A stretch of 56,230 nt of DNA, from positions 1 to 56,230 of the forward strand of contig CALWAS010000012.1 in assembly GCA_944375905.1 (NCBI GenBank), given 5' to 3'. How positions within the stretch are numbered: position 1 is the stretch's first letter; every line of letters begins with the position of its first letter. This DNA comes from an uncultured Bacilli bacterium. GTDB taxonomy: Bacteria > Bacillota_I > Bacilli_A > RFN20 > CAG-826. A model generated the notes under the pieces. That model was not told where the DNA came from. It worked only from the letters and a program-made list of their open reading frames with translations, and did not search any database. A program made the position numbers and the translations under genes. Below are positions 33,331-42,262 of this stretch, in pieces.

Positions 33331-34176
33331 TCACCGCTCGTCCAAGACAAGCAATTTCAGGCGTTCGAGAAACGCTTCCTTCTCCTTTTCGCCATCGAAG
33401 ACGAAAGTCAGGCTCCTTTCCTTGCTCACGATGTCGCGTGCGCCAACGGAAACGGCCAGCGGGTCTTCCTTCTTTGCTCCTTCTCCGCGATAGGAGGCGG
33501 CCAGGGCCTCGGTTTCCCTTACCGACAGATTTCGTTTTTTAATCTCGCGCACGGCCCGGTGCACTAGCGAGGAGGATAGGGGGCAGATGGCTCTTGCGTG
33601 CCCATAGCTGAGCTCGCCTTGCGAAACCATCTTGATGACGTCCTCGGGCAAGGAAAGGATGCGCATCGAGTTCACGACCTGGCTGCGCGATTCGTGCGAC
33701 AAGGTGGCAAGCGTCTTCTTGCTGTAGCCGTATCGCGTGCTCAAAGCATCGTAGAGAACCGCCATCTCCACCACATTGGCTTCCCTTTCGTCGCGAGTAT
33801 CGGCAAGAAGCATGAGGAGCGTTTCCTCGTCGTCGAAATCGGCGACGATGGCCGGTATCGAGTCGAGGCCGGCTTCCTTGGCGGCAAAGTAGCGCTTTCT
33901 CCCGAGAATTAGTTCGTAATGAGACGAAACCTTCCTGACGACGATTGGCAGGAATAGTCCCTTGGACCGGACCGAAGGAACCATCCGGTGGATGATCTTC
34001 GAGTTCGGCTCGACAAGCTTAAGGAAAGGCGAATCGTCAATTTCCCGCAAAGGAAGCGACGTCGGGGATAGGGACTGGTATTCCTTTTCCATCTCGGCGA
34101 TGACATCGCTTTGAGAAAATTTCTTAACGAGTTCGGCAAGGCCGGGATTGAGATTAGCTTCGCTTTTCTTGCTCAT
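33331..34176 (-). CDS. parB: ParB/Spo0J-like partition protein
   Basis: 281 residues: N-terminal ParB CTPase domain (about 35-135), HTH ([22 protein letters not shown] near 151-172) and C-terminal segment. ParB spreads from parS sites and loads SMC. The box II normally reading GERRYRA is [13 protein letters not shown] here, and the ENLQRE-like motif is ADTRDERE, so nucleotide-contact residues differ from Spo0J. Last gene of the suf-led operon; overlaps parA by 23 nt. I did not notice a canonical parS site in the window. Confidence 0.88.
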   Translation of the reverse strand: MSKKSEANLNPGLAELVKKFSQSDVIAEMEKEYQSLSPTSLPLREIDDSPFLKLVEPNSKIIHRMVPSVRSKGLFLPIVVRKVSSHYELILGRKRYFAAKEAGLDSIPAIVADFDDEETLLMLLADTRDEREANVVEMAVLYDALSTRYGYSKKTLATLSHESRSQVVNSMRILSLPEDVIKMVSQGELSYGHARAICPLSSSLVHRAVREIKKRNLSVRETEALAASYRGEGAKKEDPLAVSVGARDIVSKERSLTFVFDGEKEKEAFLERLKLLVLDER

Positions 34177-34936
34177 GGTCGATCACCTCTCGGGCCAGGG
34201 AAAAATAGGCAATCGATCCTTGGGCCGAGGGCCGGAAACTCGTTACCGGCAGGCCACGGGCCGATGCCTCGGGAATCGATGCGTTGCGCGGAACGACCGT
34301 GGAGAATGTGTTCTCCCTGAATAAAGTCCTGACTTGGCGGGCCACCTCGGTAGCCAAGACGGTTCTGGGATCGTACATGGTAAGCAGAAAGCCCTCTACC
34401 CGAAGCGGCGGGTTGTATTCGTTTTTGATTTTCGTAATCGAGGAAAGGATCGCGGCAATCGCTTCCATCGCGAAGTATTCGCACTGAACTGGAATGAGGA
34501 CCGAATCGGAAGCCACGAGCCCATTGATGTTGAGCAAGCCGAGGCTCGGCGGGCAGTCGATGACGACGTAATCATAGCCTCCGTCGATCTTTGCAAGGCA
34601 ACGCCTCAAAAGGAAGAAAGGATCCCTTATTCCGCGTTCGGCCACCTTGGCGTCGAGCGAGGCCAGGCGAAGATTGCTGGGAAGTATGTCGACGCCCTCG
34701 ACTCGCGTCTTTAGGCAAAGAGATCCCGGATCGGGCGCGAAAAGGGCGTCAAGGCTCGTAGCCAGAAGCGAGTTGACATCGATTCCCAGTCCGCGGCCGG
34801 CATTTCCCTGCGGGTCGAAATCGACCAAGAGCACCTTCTTATGGTGCCCAGCGAGGGCAGCCGAAAGATTGATGGCCGTCGTCGTTTTACCGACGCCGCC
34901 CTTTTGATTGGCAATGGAAATTATGCGAGGCTTCAT
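34154..34936 (-). CDS. parA: ParA/Soj partition ATPase
   Basis: 260 residues. Deviant Walker [20 protein letters not shown] near 10-28, [13 protein letters not shown] near 40, and [10 protein letters not shown] near 121. Nucleoid-bound ATPase that pairs with ParB. Start set at ATG 34936, which overlaps the rsmG stop as ATGA; the frame is open 70 codons more but those lie inside rsmG. Confidence 0.94.
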   Translation of the reverse strand: MKPRIISIANQKGGVGKTTTAINLSAALAGHHKKVLLVDFDPQGNAGRGLGIDVNSLLATSLDALFAPDPGSLCLKTRVEGVDILPSNLRLASLDAKVAERGIRDPFFLLRRCLAKIDGGYDYVVIDCPPSLGLLNINGLVASDSVLIPVQCEYFAMEAIAAILSSITKIKNEYNPPLRVEGFLLTMYDPRTVLATEVARQVRTLFRENTFSTVVPRNASIPEASARGLPVTSFRPSAQGSIAYFSLAREVIDHEQEKRS

Positions 34937-35619
34937 AGTGGGTTTCTTTTGATATCCGCATAATCGCGGGGGAATTTGCGGGCGGTTTTCCTTGTCTTGA
35001 GGAAGTAAAGATTCGTTCTGGTCCCCTTTTCCTCGGGCAAGGAGGAGACATCTTCCTTGGTTAAGGAAAGGGAAAGGGATTTCATGGCATGGGCGGATCT
35101 TTCCAGTTCCTCGTGCCCGCTTCGCCCTTTCATCGCTATCAAGCAACCGCCCACCTTAAGAAGCGGCGCGGAAAGTTCCATCACGATCGGGAGGTCCGCG
35201 ACGGCGCGGGCCGTAACGAGGTCGAAGTATTCCCTTTCTCTCATGCTCTCGGCCCTCACTGCGGCAATTCTCACGTTTTCAAGGCCGAGTGCCTTGCTGG
35301 CCTCGTGCAAAAAGGAGGCTTTCTTCCCATTGCTTTCGACAAGCGTCACCTGAAGATGGGGATAAGCAATGGCAAAGACGATTCCGGGGAAACCGGCCCC
35401 GCTTCCAAGATCGGCAAGGTGTCCTTTCATCTCCACGAGAGCCGAAGGATAAAGCGAGTCATAGAAATGCTTTACCACGGCATCGTCTTCGTCTTCGATC
35501 CTCGTGAGGTTGGTTACCGAGTTGGCATTGGAGACAAGAACGTAGAAGCGATGGAAAAGCTCGATTTTGCCTTCGTCTAGGCATTGAGGGAAGAATTTTA
35601 GCAAGTCGGTGAAAGTCAT
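34933..35619 (-). CDS. rsmG: 16S rRNA (guanine527-N7)-methyltransferase
   Basis: 228 residues. SAM motif [17 protein letters not shown] near 67-83, [10 protein letters not shown] near 97. The start is the ATG at 35619, overlapping the mnmG stop as ATGA; an earlier in-frame ATG would lie inside mnmG. mnmG-rsmG-parA-parB is the classical near-origin order in Bacillota, though dnaA is not in the window. Confidence 0.94.
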   Translation of the reverse strand: MTFTDLLKFFPQCLDEGKIELFHRFYVLVSNANSVTNLTRIEDEDDAVVKHFYDSLYPSALVEMKGHLADLGSGAGFPGIVFAIAYPHLQVTLVESNGKKASFLHEASKALGLENVRIAAVRAESMREREYFDLVTARAVADLPIVMELSAPLLKVGGCLIAMKGRSGHEELERSAHAMKSLSLSLTKEDVSSLPEEKGTRTNLYFLKTRKTARKFPRDYADIKRNPL

Positions 35620-37481
35620 TTGTTTGCGACCTTCCGTAAATATAGCAGAAGAACCGTCACATCGGCCGGGTTGACACCGGGAATTCGCCCCGCTTCGCCA
35701 ATCGTGAGGGGATCCCGCTCCGCTAGTTTCTGCCTTGCCTCGAGCCTTAGCCCATCGAGACATGCGTAATCGATTCCCCGGGGGATCGGCATTTTTTCGT
35801 AGGCTTTCGTCTCACGGATTTCCTTTTCCTCCCGAGCGATGTAGCCTTCGAACTTGACCTCGGTCTCGACGGTAAGCTTTGAGTCGGGCGAGAGGGAAGC
35901 CAATTCGGGAACGAAGAGGGAAGCCCCCTCGATGCTAACCTTGGGCCTTTTTAGAAAATCTTTGGCATTTATGCCAGTATTGCTATCTTCATATCCAAGT
36001 GATGCAAGATATTCAGCCCGTTCGATCGATGGCCTTATTTTCGTTTTAGAAAGGAGATCGATGGCCGCTTCGACTTCTTTTTTCCGCTTAAGGAACGAAG
36101 CGTAGCGCACGTCGTCGACCAAGCCAAACCGGCGCCCTTTCTCACTGAGGCGCAAATCGGCATTGTCGTGTCTTAATAGAAGGCGATGCTCGGCCCTAGA
36201 GGATAGCAGGCGATAAGGCTCATCCGCCCCTTTGGTCACCAAATCGTCGATCATCACGCCGATGTATGCCTCGTCCCGTCCTAGCGATAAAAGCTCTTTC
36301 CCGGCCGCGCTAAGGGCTGCGTTCGCCCCGGCAACCAGTCCGAGTCCGGCCGCCTCTTCGTACCCGGAAGTCCCAACGATCTGGCCAGCGCCGAAGAGAC
36401 CTGCCACTTTCTTGACGCGAAGATAGTGATCGAATTCCAGCGACGAAATCGCATCGTATTCGATTTGGTAGGCATACTTTAGGATTTTCGCGTGCTCGAG
36501 CCCGGCGATCGTATGAACCATTTTTTCCTGCATCGATTCGTCGAAACCGGTGGAGAATCCTTGAAGGTAAACCGACGAATAATCGGCTTCCTCTGGTTCA
36601 AGGAAAAGCTGATGCCTCGTACGGTCCGGGAAGCGAACCAGCTTGCTTTCAATCGACGGGCAATAACGAGGCCCGATGCCGGAAATGAGTCCGCTATAAA
36701 CGGCCGATTCCTTCAAATGCTCCCTTATTAGGCTATGGGTCTTCTCGTTGGTGTAGACAAGATAGCACGGGAGTTGATTTTCGAGGGGCGTGTATTCGCG
36801 CGTCAAATAGGAAAAAGCCAATGGCCCGCCTTCGCCCGGCTCGACTTCGGCTTTCGAGAAATCGATCGAATCGTAGGCGAGGCGCGGAGGGGTCCCGGTC
36901 TTGAAGCGAACGATCTTAAGCCCCATCTTTCTAAGAAAGGCGGCCAACGATATCGAAGCCGGCAGTCCGTCCGGCCCCTCCTTCTTCGCGTTGCTTCCGC
37001 GAATGACCGAGCTGTCAAGAAAAGTCCCAGTCGTAAGCACGACACTGTTCGAAGTTATTTCTTCCCCGCTCTTTAGCTGGACGCCGGTTACTTTAGCGCC
37101 GTCGAAAAGCAGTCCGGACACTTCGGCCTCCCTTATTTCGAGATTCGCTATTTCTTCCAAAAGAGCGAGGATATGCTTTGGATATTCGTGTTTGGCTACT
37201 TGGGCCCTAAGACAGCGGACGCCCGGGCCCTTGCTCCGGTTCAGCATCTTTATCTGAAGGGGATGGGAATCGGCGGCGAGCCCCATCAGCCCTCCTAGCG
37301 CATCGACTTCCCGCACGACTATGCCCTTGGCGCTCCCCCCGATGTGCGGGTTGCATGGGGTATTGCCTATCATCGCTTTCGAGAGGGTAAGCAAAAGAAC
37401 CCGCCTTGAAAGCGAAGAGGCCGCGCGTGCGGCCTCGATTCCGGCGTGACCGCCGCCAACGACGATTACATCGAAATCCAT
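35616..37481 (-). CDS. mnmG: tRNA uridine-5-carboxymethylaminomethyl modification enzyme MnmG
   Basis: 621 residues. FAD loop VGGGHAGIEAARAAS near 7-21, GIGPRYCPSIESK near 266, AGQIVGTSGYEEAAGLGLVAG near 360, C-terminal MnmE-binding domain. With MnmE it makes cmnm5U34 in tRNA. Its ATG overlaps the sufB stop by one base (TAATG), coupling Fe-S/sulfur genes to a wobble-U enzyme. Confidence 0.96.
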   Translation of the reverse strand: MDFDVIVVGGGHAGIEAARAASSLSRRVLLLTLSKAMIGNTPCNPHIGGSAKGIVVREVDALGGLMGLAADSHPLQIKMLNRSKGPGVRCLRAQVAKHEYPKHILALLEEIANLEIREAEVSGLLFDGAKVTGVQLKSGEEITSNSVVLTTGTFLDSSVIRGSNAKKEGPDGLPASISLAAFLRKMGLKIVRFKTGTPPRLAYDSIDFSKAEVEPGEGGPLAFSYLTREYTPLENQLPCYLVYTNEKTHSLIREHLKESAVYSGLISGIGPRYCPSIESKLVRFPDRTRHQLFLEPEEADYSSVYLQGFSTGFDESMQEKMVHTIAGLEHAKILKYAYQIEYDAISSLEFDHYLRVKKVAGLFGAGQIVGTSGYEEAAGLGLVAGANAALSAAGKELLSLGRDEAYIGVMIDDLVTKGADEPYRLLSSRAEHRLLLRHDNADLRLSEKGRRFGLVDDVRYASFLKRKKEVEAAIDLLSKTKIRPSIERAEYLASLGYEDSNTGINAKDFLKRPKVSIEGASLFVPELASLSPDSKLTVETEVKFEGYIAREEKEIRETKAYEKMPIPRGIDYACLDGLRLEARQKLAERDPLTIGEAGRIPGVNPADVTVLLLYLRKVANK

Positions 37482-38875
37482 TATCCGACCGATCCAGACA
37501 TGTCGAGTTTGATGAGTTGGTTGAGCTCGACTGCATACTCCATCGGAAGCTCTTTGCTGAAAGGCTCGATGAAGCCCATGACGATCATCTGGGTCGCCTC
37601 TTCCTCGCTTAGGCCGCGAGACATCAAATAGAAGAGCTGGTCCTCATTGATCTTGCTGACCGTGGCCTCGTGCTCGATATAGCTGGTCCCGTTCTTGATT
37701 TCGTTTTTCGGATAGGTGTCGCTTTGGCTCTCCTCATCGAGGATCAATGTGTCGCATTCGACGTGGGCATGGGCGTTTTCCGCGCCGTTGAGCATCCGAA
37801 CGGTACCGCGGTAATTGGCCGTTCCCCCACCCCGGACGATCGACTTGGAAATGATCGTCGAGGAAGTATCCTTTCCAACATGAATCATGCGGGCGCCGTT
37901 ATCTTGGAATTGATCGGAGCCGGCGACGGCAATCGAGATGGCCGATCCACGGGCCCTATCTCCCTTCAAAATGCAGGCCGGATACTTCATGTTCCGATAG
38001 CTTCCGATATTGCCATCAACCCATTCCATGAGGCCGTCTTCTTCCACGAGGGCCCTTTGAGTAACGAGATTGACGATGTTCCGCGACCAGTTCTGAACGG
38101 TCGTATAGCGGCAACGCGCTCCCTTGAGAACGACGATTTCAACAACGGCCGCATGGAGCGATTCCTGGCTGTAGACCGGAGCCGTGCAACCCTCGACATA
38201 GTTGATGTCGGCCCCTTCGTCGACAACTATAAGCGTCCGTTCGAATTGACCGGTCTTTTCGTTATTTATGCGAAAATAGCTTTGAAGCGGTTTTTCAAGA
38301 TGCACTCCTTTTGGAACATAGATGAAACTCCCGCCGCTCCATACTGCTCCGTTAAGGGCAGCGAATTTGTTGTCTAGATAGGGAACGACGGTGCCGAAAT
38401 ACTTTTTGAATATTTCCGGGCACGTCTTGAGCCCTTGGTCCGTCGAAAGGAAAATGACCCCTTTCTTCTCCACTTCCTCGAGCATGTTGTGATAGACGAC
38501 TTCGCTTTCGTACTGCGTGGATACGCCAGCTAGGTACTTCTGCTCGGCTTCCGGAATTCCAAGGCGGTCGAAAGTGTCCTTGACGGCCTTTGGAACCTCG
38601 TTCCAACTCGATTCGTCGCCGCGGGCAACCCTTGTGTAGTATGTGTAACTCTCAAAATCCAAAAACGAAAGATCGGGCCCGTAGGAAGGCATCGGCAGCT
38701 TCTCAAACGCCTTGAGGCTCTTGAGCCGATAATCGAGCATCCATTCTGGCTCGCCCTTAATTTTCGATATGGCTCTGACTACGTCTTCGTTGAGACCCTT
38801 GCCGGTAGTGAAAATGGCCTTGGCATCGGTCTTGAAATCGTACTTGGACTCGTCGAGGAACGGAGCGTCAGCCAT
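37481..38875 (-). CDS. sufB: Fe-S cluster assembly protein SufB
   Basis: 464 residues, full length. Conserved [19 protein letters not shown] near 193-211, EGCTAP near 238, and C-terminal [12 protein letters not shown]-like segment [25 protein letters not shown] near 428-451. Scaffold subunit of SufBCD. GGAGG before the ATG; overlaps sufU and mnmG. Confidence 0.96.
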   Translation of the reverse strand: MADAPFLDESKYDFKTDAKAIFTTGKGLNEDVVRAISKIKGEPEWMLDYRLKSLKAFEKLPMPSYGPDLSFLDFESYTYYTRVARGDESSWNEVPKAVKDTFDRLGIPEAEQKYLAGVSTQYESEVVYHNMLEEVEKKGVIFLSTDQGLKTCPEIFKKYFGTVVPYLDNKFAALNGAVWSGGSFIYVPKGVHLEKPLQSYFRINNEKTGQFERTLIVVDEGADINYVEGCTAPVYSQESLHAAVVEIVVLKGARCRYTTVQNWSRNIVNLVTQRALVEEDGLMEWVDGNIGSYRNMKYPACILKGDRARGSAISIAVAGSDQFQDNGARMIHVGKDTSSTIISKSIVRGGGTANYRGTVRMLNGAENAHAHVECDTLILDEESQSDTYPKNEIKNGTSYIEHEATVSKINEDQLFYLMSRGLSEEEATQMIVMGFIEPFSKELPMEYAVELNQLIKLDMSGSVG

Positions 38876-39317
38876 TGTTCTTGTTTCCTCCGATCAATTC
38901 GTCGAGAGCGGTCCAGCCCATCGTCGCGCAGTGAATGCGTGCCGCCTGTTTCCCGGTATTCACGAAGGCAAGCGCCTCGTCGAGGACGCTTTCATCGTAT
39001 GGCTTTTCCGCGATCATGTTCATGAACTGCTCGACTAGATAATGGGCGCCTTTGGCATCCATCCCAATTGCCCTCTCGCAAAGGATGTCCGTCGAGGCTG
39101 TCGAGATGGTGCAGGCGATTCCATCCCACATCGCGTCGACGATACGGCCATTCTCTTCCTTCAGGTAGAGGTCGAAGTCGTCAATGCAGTTCTCCGAATC
39201 GGCATGCGTCTTCAAATAGCCGTGAGCGTCGGCGGGAACTCCCTTATGACGCGGATTTGAATAATGGTCCATTATGATTTCCCGCATCAACTGCGGGGTA
39301 AGCTCAAAAGTAGGCAT
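38868..39317 (-). CDS. sufU: SufU Fe-S/sulfur-transfer protein
   Basis: 149 residues. Three zinc-type cysteines in place: [11 protein letters not shown] near 42-53, [10 protein letters not shown] near 66-75, RIHCATMGW near 128-136, and the D of the SufU motif before the first. It accepts persulfide from SufS. AGGAG 7 nt before the ATG. Overlaps sufS and sufB. Confidence 0.95.
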   Translation of the reverse strand: MPTFELTPQLMREIIMDHYSNPRHKGVPADAHGYLKTHADSENCIDDFDLYLKEENGRIVDAMWDGIACTISTASTDILCERAIGMDAKGAHYLVEQFMNMIAEKPYDESVLDEALAFVNTGKQAARIHCATMGWTALDELIGGNKNNG

Positions 39318-40533
39318 CGAGGAACTCCTTTCCGTGTTTTACGGCATCGGCGAGGGCGTCGATGTCCTCCTTGCTCGTATAAATGTAGAAGCTTGCTCTC
39401 ACCGTGGCATAAACCTTCAAATAGTCGATGAGGATCTTTGCGCAGTGGTTTCCGCTGCGGCAGGCTATCCCGCGGCTATTTAGGAAGGTCGCGGCATCCT
39501 GGGAGAAAACTCCCTTGACATTGAAGGCTACGACCGGCCCTTCGCTATGGGGGTTGTAGATGTCTGCCATCCCCGTTTCCTCAAGCTTCTCAACGCAGTA
39601 TTTCTTAAGCATCCTCCCATACGATTCGATTTCATCCATGCCGATTTTGCCAAGATAATCGATGGCAGCGCCAAGCCCGATGATTCCCTCGAGGTTTTGG
39701 GTACCGGCCTCGAATTTGAGCGGCGGCTGAAGGTAGCCAACGTCGCCGCACATATCGAATTTGGCATTCATTCCCCCTCCCGTCATGAAGGGATCGGTCT
39801 TACATAGAAGGTCAAATTTCCCATAGAGGACGCCGATGCCGGTAGGACCGAGCATCTTATGCCCAGAGAAGGCAAGGAAGTCGCAATCGAGGTCGCGGAC
39901 GTCCGTTTTCATATGGGGCGTCGACTGGGCGCCGTCAACGACTAGAATCGTTCCGTTCTCGTGGCACGCCTTGGCGATTTCCTTAATCGGCGCAATATAC
40001 GCCAACACGTTCGTGACATAGGCGACTGCGACGATTTTCGTCTTTGGGGTGAGGGCCTTTTTCAGGTTTTCGACAGTTAGTCTCCCTTCTTCGTCGAGGG
40101 GAATGTAGCCGATCTTCGCGCCAGTCATCTCGGCAACCTTGAACCAAGGCAGGACATTGCTCGCATGCTCGGCCTGGGTGAGAAGTATCTCGTCCCCTTC
40201 CTTCAGGTATTTCGCTCCATATCCGAAGGCAACCAAATTTAGCGAGGCGGTAGTTCCCGAAGTGAAAACGACTTCGGTCGGATCGCAATTGATGAAGTTC
40301 GCAACCTTCTTGCGGGTATTGAGCACTTCCTCGTCCATTTTGAAGCAAAGGTCGTAATCGCCTCTGTGGGAATTGCTCGTCTCGGTTTCGTAGTACCGCT
40401 CAACGGCCTTTTCGACTGAATAAGGCTTGAAGGTGGTCGAGGCATTGTCGAGCCAAACCAACGGATGGCCCTGCATTTTTACCCCGTTTACGAACATCGG
40501 GAAGTCTTTGCGGATCAAATAGGGATCAATCAT
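39304..40533 (-). CDS. sufS: Cysteine desulfurase SufS
   Basis: 409 residues. PLP lysine in FSGHKMLGPTGIG near 223-235, catalytic Cys in ACRSGNHCA near 362-370, and HEANxxPW-like TQAEHASNVLPW near 119-130. Supplies sulfur to SufU. GGAGG 9 nt upstream. Overlaps sufD by 8 and sufU by 14 nt. Confidence 0.96.
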   Translation of the reverse strand: MIDPYLIRKDFPMFVNGVKMQGHPLVWLDNASTTFKPYSVEKAVERYYETETSNSHRGDYDLCFKMDEEVLNTRKKVANFINCDPTEVVFTSGTTASLNLVAFGYGAKYLKEGDEILLTQAEHASNVLPWFKVAEMTGAKIGYIPLDEEGRLTVENLKKALTPKTKIVAVAYVTNVLAYIAPIKEIAKACHENGTILVVDGAQSTPHMKTDVRDLDCDFLAFSGHKMLGPTGIGVLYGKFDLLCKTDPFMTGGGMNAKFDMCGDVGYLQPPLKFEAGTQNLEGIIGLGAAIDYLGKIGMDEIESYGRMLKKYCVEKLEETGMADIYNPHSEGPVVAFNVKGVFSQDAATFLNSRGIACRSGNHCAKILIDYLKVYATVRASFYIYTSKEDIDALADAVKHGKEFLDAYF

Positions 40534-41227
40534 GGAACAGCCCTCCCATTATCGTTTCTTCGACGAATTTCCTCTCGCGCTCCTCAAAGCGGGAAGCAAC
40601 GGGAAGCAAATAGCCAAGTGCAATGAGGCGCCTTGCCTCGTCGCGAGGAATTCCGCGGCTTTCCAGGTAATAAAGATGGTCCTCGTTTAGGCGCCCGACG
40701 ACAGCAGCGTGGGAAGCCTCGACGTCGTTATCCCCGATTTTAAGCATCGGAGCGGAGCGCCCGTCGCTTTTGGGATCGAAGACGATGACTTTCGCGGTCT
40801 GCCTTGTCTTCGACTTCCGGGCATACTTTCGTATTTCGGAAACGCCTGAGAAATCAAGGCGGCTCTCGCCGGTTGCCACGCCATAGCTTTCCACTTTCGC
40901 GGTCGTGTTAGGAGCGAGATGGATGACGCTCGGCGCGAATGATTTTTTGTCCCCGCTAGAGGCGAATGAAGAAAGAAACCATTGGGCGCTCGAACCTTCT
41001 CCCTCGAGCAGGATTTCTGATTCAAAATGCCCTGAATGGCCAATAACATCAGCAAAAACCACTTCAATCGACGCGTTTTCACCCACTTGGAAGCGATAGC
41101 GAACATCGGAAAAGGCAACCTTGGGAAGAAAGCGGACGAGCAGCCTCTCTCCGGCCCCGACCGTTAAATCGAGAGTATTTGGGATGGCGCCGAAGTAATC
41201 GATTCGACGCACGGAACTATTTTCCAT
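40526..41227 (-). CDS. sufD: SufD-like protein, short form
   Basis: 233 residues, versus roughly 400-440 for typical SufD. Only the beta-helix core and C-terminus remain, with VEASHAAVVGRLNEDHLYYLESRGIPRDEARRLIALGYLL-type SufB/SufD ending (about 180-218). Placed by position between sufC and sufS as in other Bacillota. ATG 41227 overlaps the sufC stop by 11 nt. Probably still forms the SufB2-free SufBCD core, but this is inferred. Confidence 0.85.
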   Translation of the reverse strand: MENSSVRRIDYFGAIPNTLDLTVGAGERLLVRFLPKVAFSDVRYRFQVGENASIEVVFADVIGHSGHFESEILLEGEGSSAQWFLSSFASSGDKKSFAPSVIHLAPNTTAKVESYGVATGESRLDFSGVSEIRKYARKSKTRQTAKVIVFDPKSDGRSAPMLKIGDNDVEASHAAVVGRLNEDHLYYLESRGIPRDEARRLIALGYLLPVASRFEERERKFVEETIMGGLFHD

Positions 41228-42047
41228 TGTCGATTGCTTCCTTCGTCGCACACACCCCAATCGAGACCTGGTTCATCGACGGGGCGATTTCCTTCTCGAT
41301 TTCGATTCCCAGTTCGCGCTTGATCCATTCGTAGCCTTCGCGGTCGACCCGTTCGATGAGCGACGGATCGCCATCGACGGCAATCCTGCCGTTTACCATG
41401 ATGGCCGCCCTCGTCGGCTTGAGCATCCGGTAGAGCCTTGCGTAGTGGCTCACGACGAGAAACGAAGTTCCCTTTGCCGCGGCTTCGTTGATGGCCTTCG
41501 CAACGACGTTTATGGCATCGACATCGAGGCCGGAATCGATTTCGTCCAGCATCGCAAGCGACGGGTCGAGCAGCAGCATCTGAAGAATTTCGTTCCGCTT
41601 TTTCTCTCCTCCCGAGAAGCCCTCGTTCAGATTCCGCTTGCTCATCTCGAGGGGAATGCCCATCTCTTTGTAGGCAGCTTCCATTTTCCGGTAAAACTCG
41701 AAAAGGGTCAGCGGTTTTCCCCGGTGGGCATTCATCGCCGCCTTGAGGAAATCAGCTGAATTTAGTCCAGGGATCTCCGAAGGATTCTGCATCGCGAGGA
41801 AGAGCCCGCGCTTGCTTCTCTCGTCGGGTCCGAGGTTAGTTATGTCCTCTCCATCGAGGATTATCTTGCCACCGTCCAAATGAAATCTCGGATTCCCCAT
41901 GATTAGGCCCAAAAGCGTGCTTTTGCCATGGCCATTCGGGCCGAGGAGGGCGAGGCTTTCCCCTTTTTTGATCGACAAATTGACGCCGCGGAGGATGCTT
42001 ATCCCGTCAACCGAGGCGTGAAGGTCAATGATTTCCAGTCTTTCCAT
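41217..42047 (-). CDS. sufC: SufC ATPase of the Fe-S assembly complex
   Basis: 276 residues. Walker A LGPNGHGKSTLLG near 35-47, signature FSGGEKKRNEILQML near 145-159, Walker B LAMLDEIDSGLDVD near 165-178. The usual SufC is about 250-260; the last 15 residues are extra. First gene of the nine-gene suf-mnmG-rsmG-parA-parB operon. GGAG about 9 nt before the ATG. Confidence 0.96.
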   Translation of the reverse strand: MERLEIIDLHASVDGISILRGVNLSIKKGESLALLGPNGHGKSTLLGLIMGNPRFHLDGGKIILDGEDITNLGPDERSKRGLFLAMQNPSEIPGLNSADFLKAAMNAHRGKPLTLFEFYRKMEAAYKEMGIPLEMSKRNLNEGFSGGEKKRNEILQMLLLDPSLAMLDEIDSGLDVDAINVVAKAINEAAAKGTSFLVVSHYARLYRMLKPTRAAIMVNGRIAVDGDPSLIERVDREGYEWIKRELGIEIEKEIAPSMNQVSIGVCATKEAIDNGK

Positions 42048-42063
42048 AGAGCGCGCTCCAACC

Positions 42064-42087
42064 GGGGGCTATTCTAGGTCAGCCCCC
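42064..42087. repeat. Inverted repeat over the suf -10 box
   Basis: Arms GGGGGCT and AGCCCCC, 10 bases apart, straddle the TAGAAT box of the suf promoter. It has no U-tract, so it does not look like a terminator; an operator is more likely. Confidence 0.6.
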
Positions 42088-42099
42088 ATGACCCTTCAA
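42071..42099 (-). promoter_or_regulatory. Promoter of the suf operon
   Basis: Minus strand: TTGAAG (42094-42099), 17-nt spacer, TAGAAT (42071-42076), leader about 17-20 nt. The -10 lies between the arms of an inverted repeat (see next entry). Confidence 0.7.
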
Positions 42100-42262
42100 A
42101 CGATATGGTAAGGCTTGCGGCTTCCAAGGTCGAATGGAAGGTCCTTGCCGGGTCGTAAAATGGGCACGGCGACGGCTGTTTAAATATTTCTTGCGCCCAT
42201 TCTCTTTAGAGAATATCCTTAGAAGCGCAATGTTTGGAAAAGGAGGATTCGAGTCCACACTT

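Noticed and set aside
35616-37481. Origin of replication near mnmG-rsmG-parA-parB
   Set aside because: No dnaA and no cluster of DnaA boxes (TTATCCACA) seen; the gene order alone does not prove an origin here.
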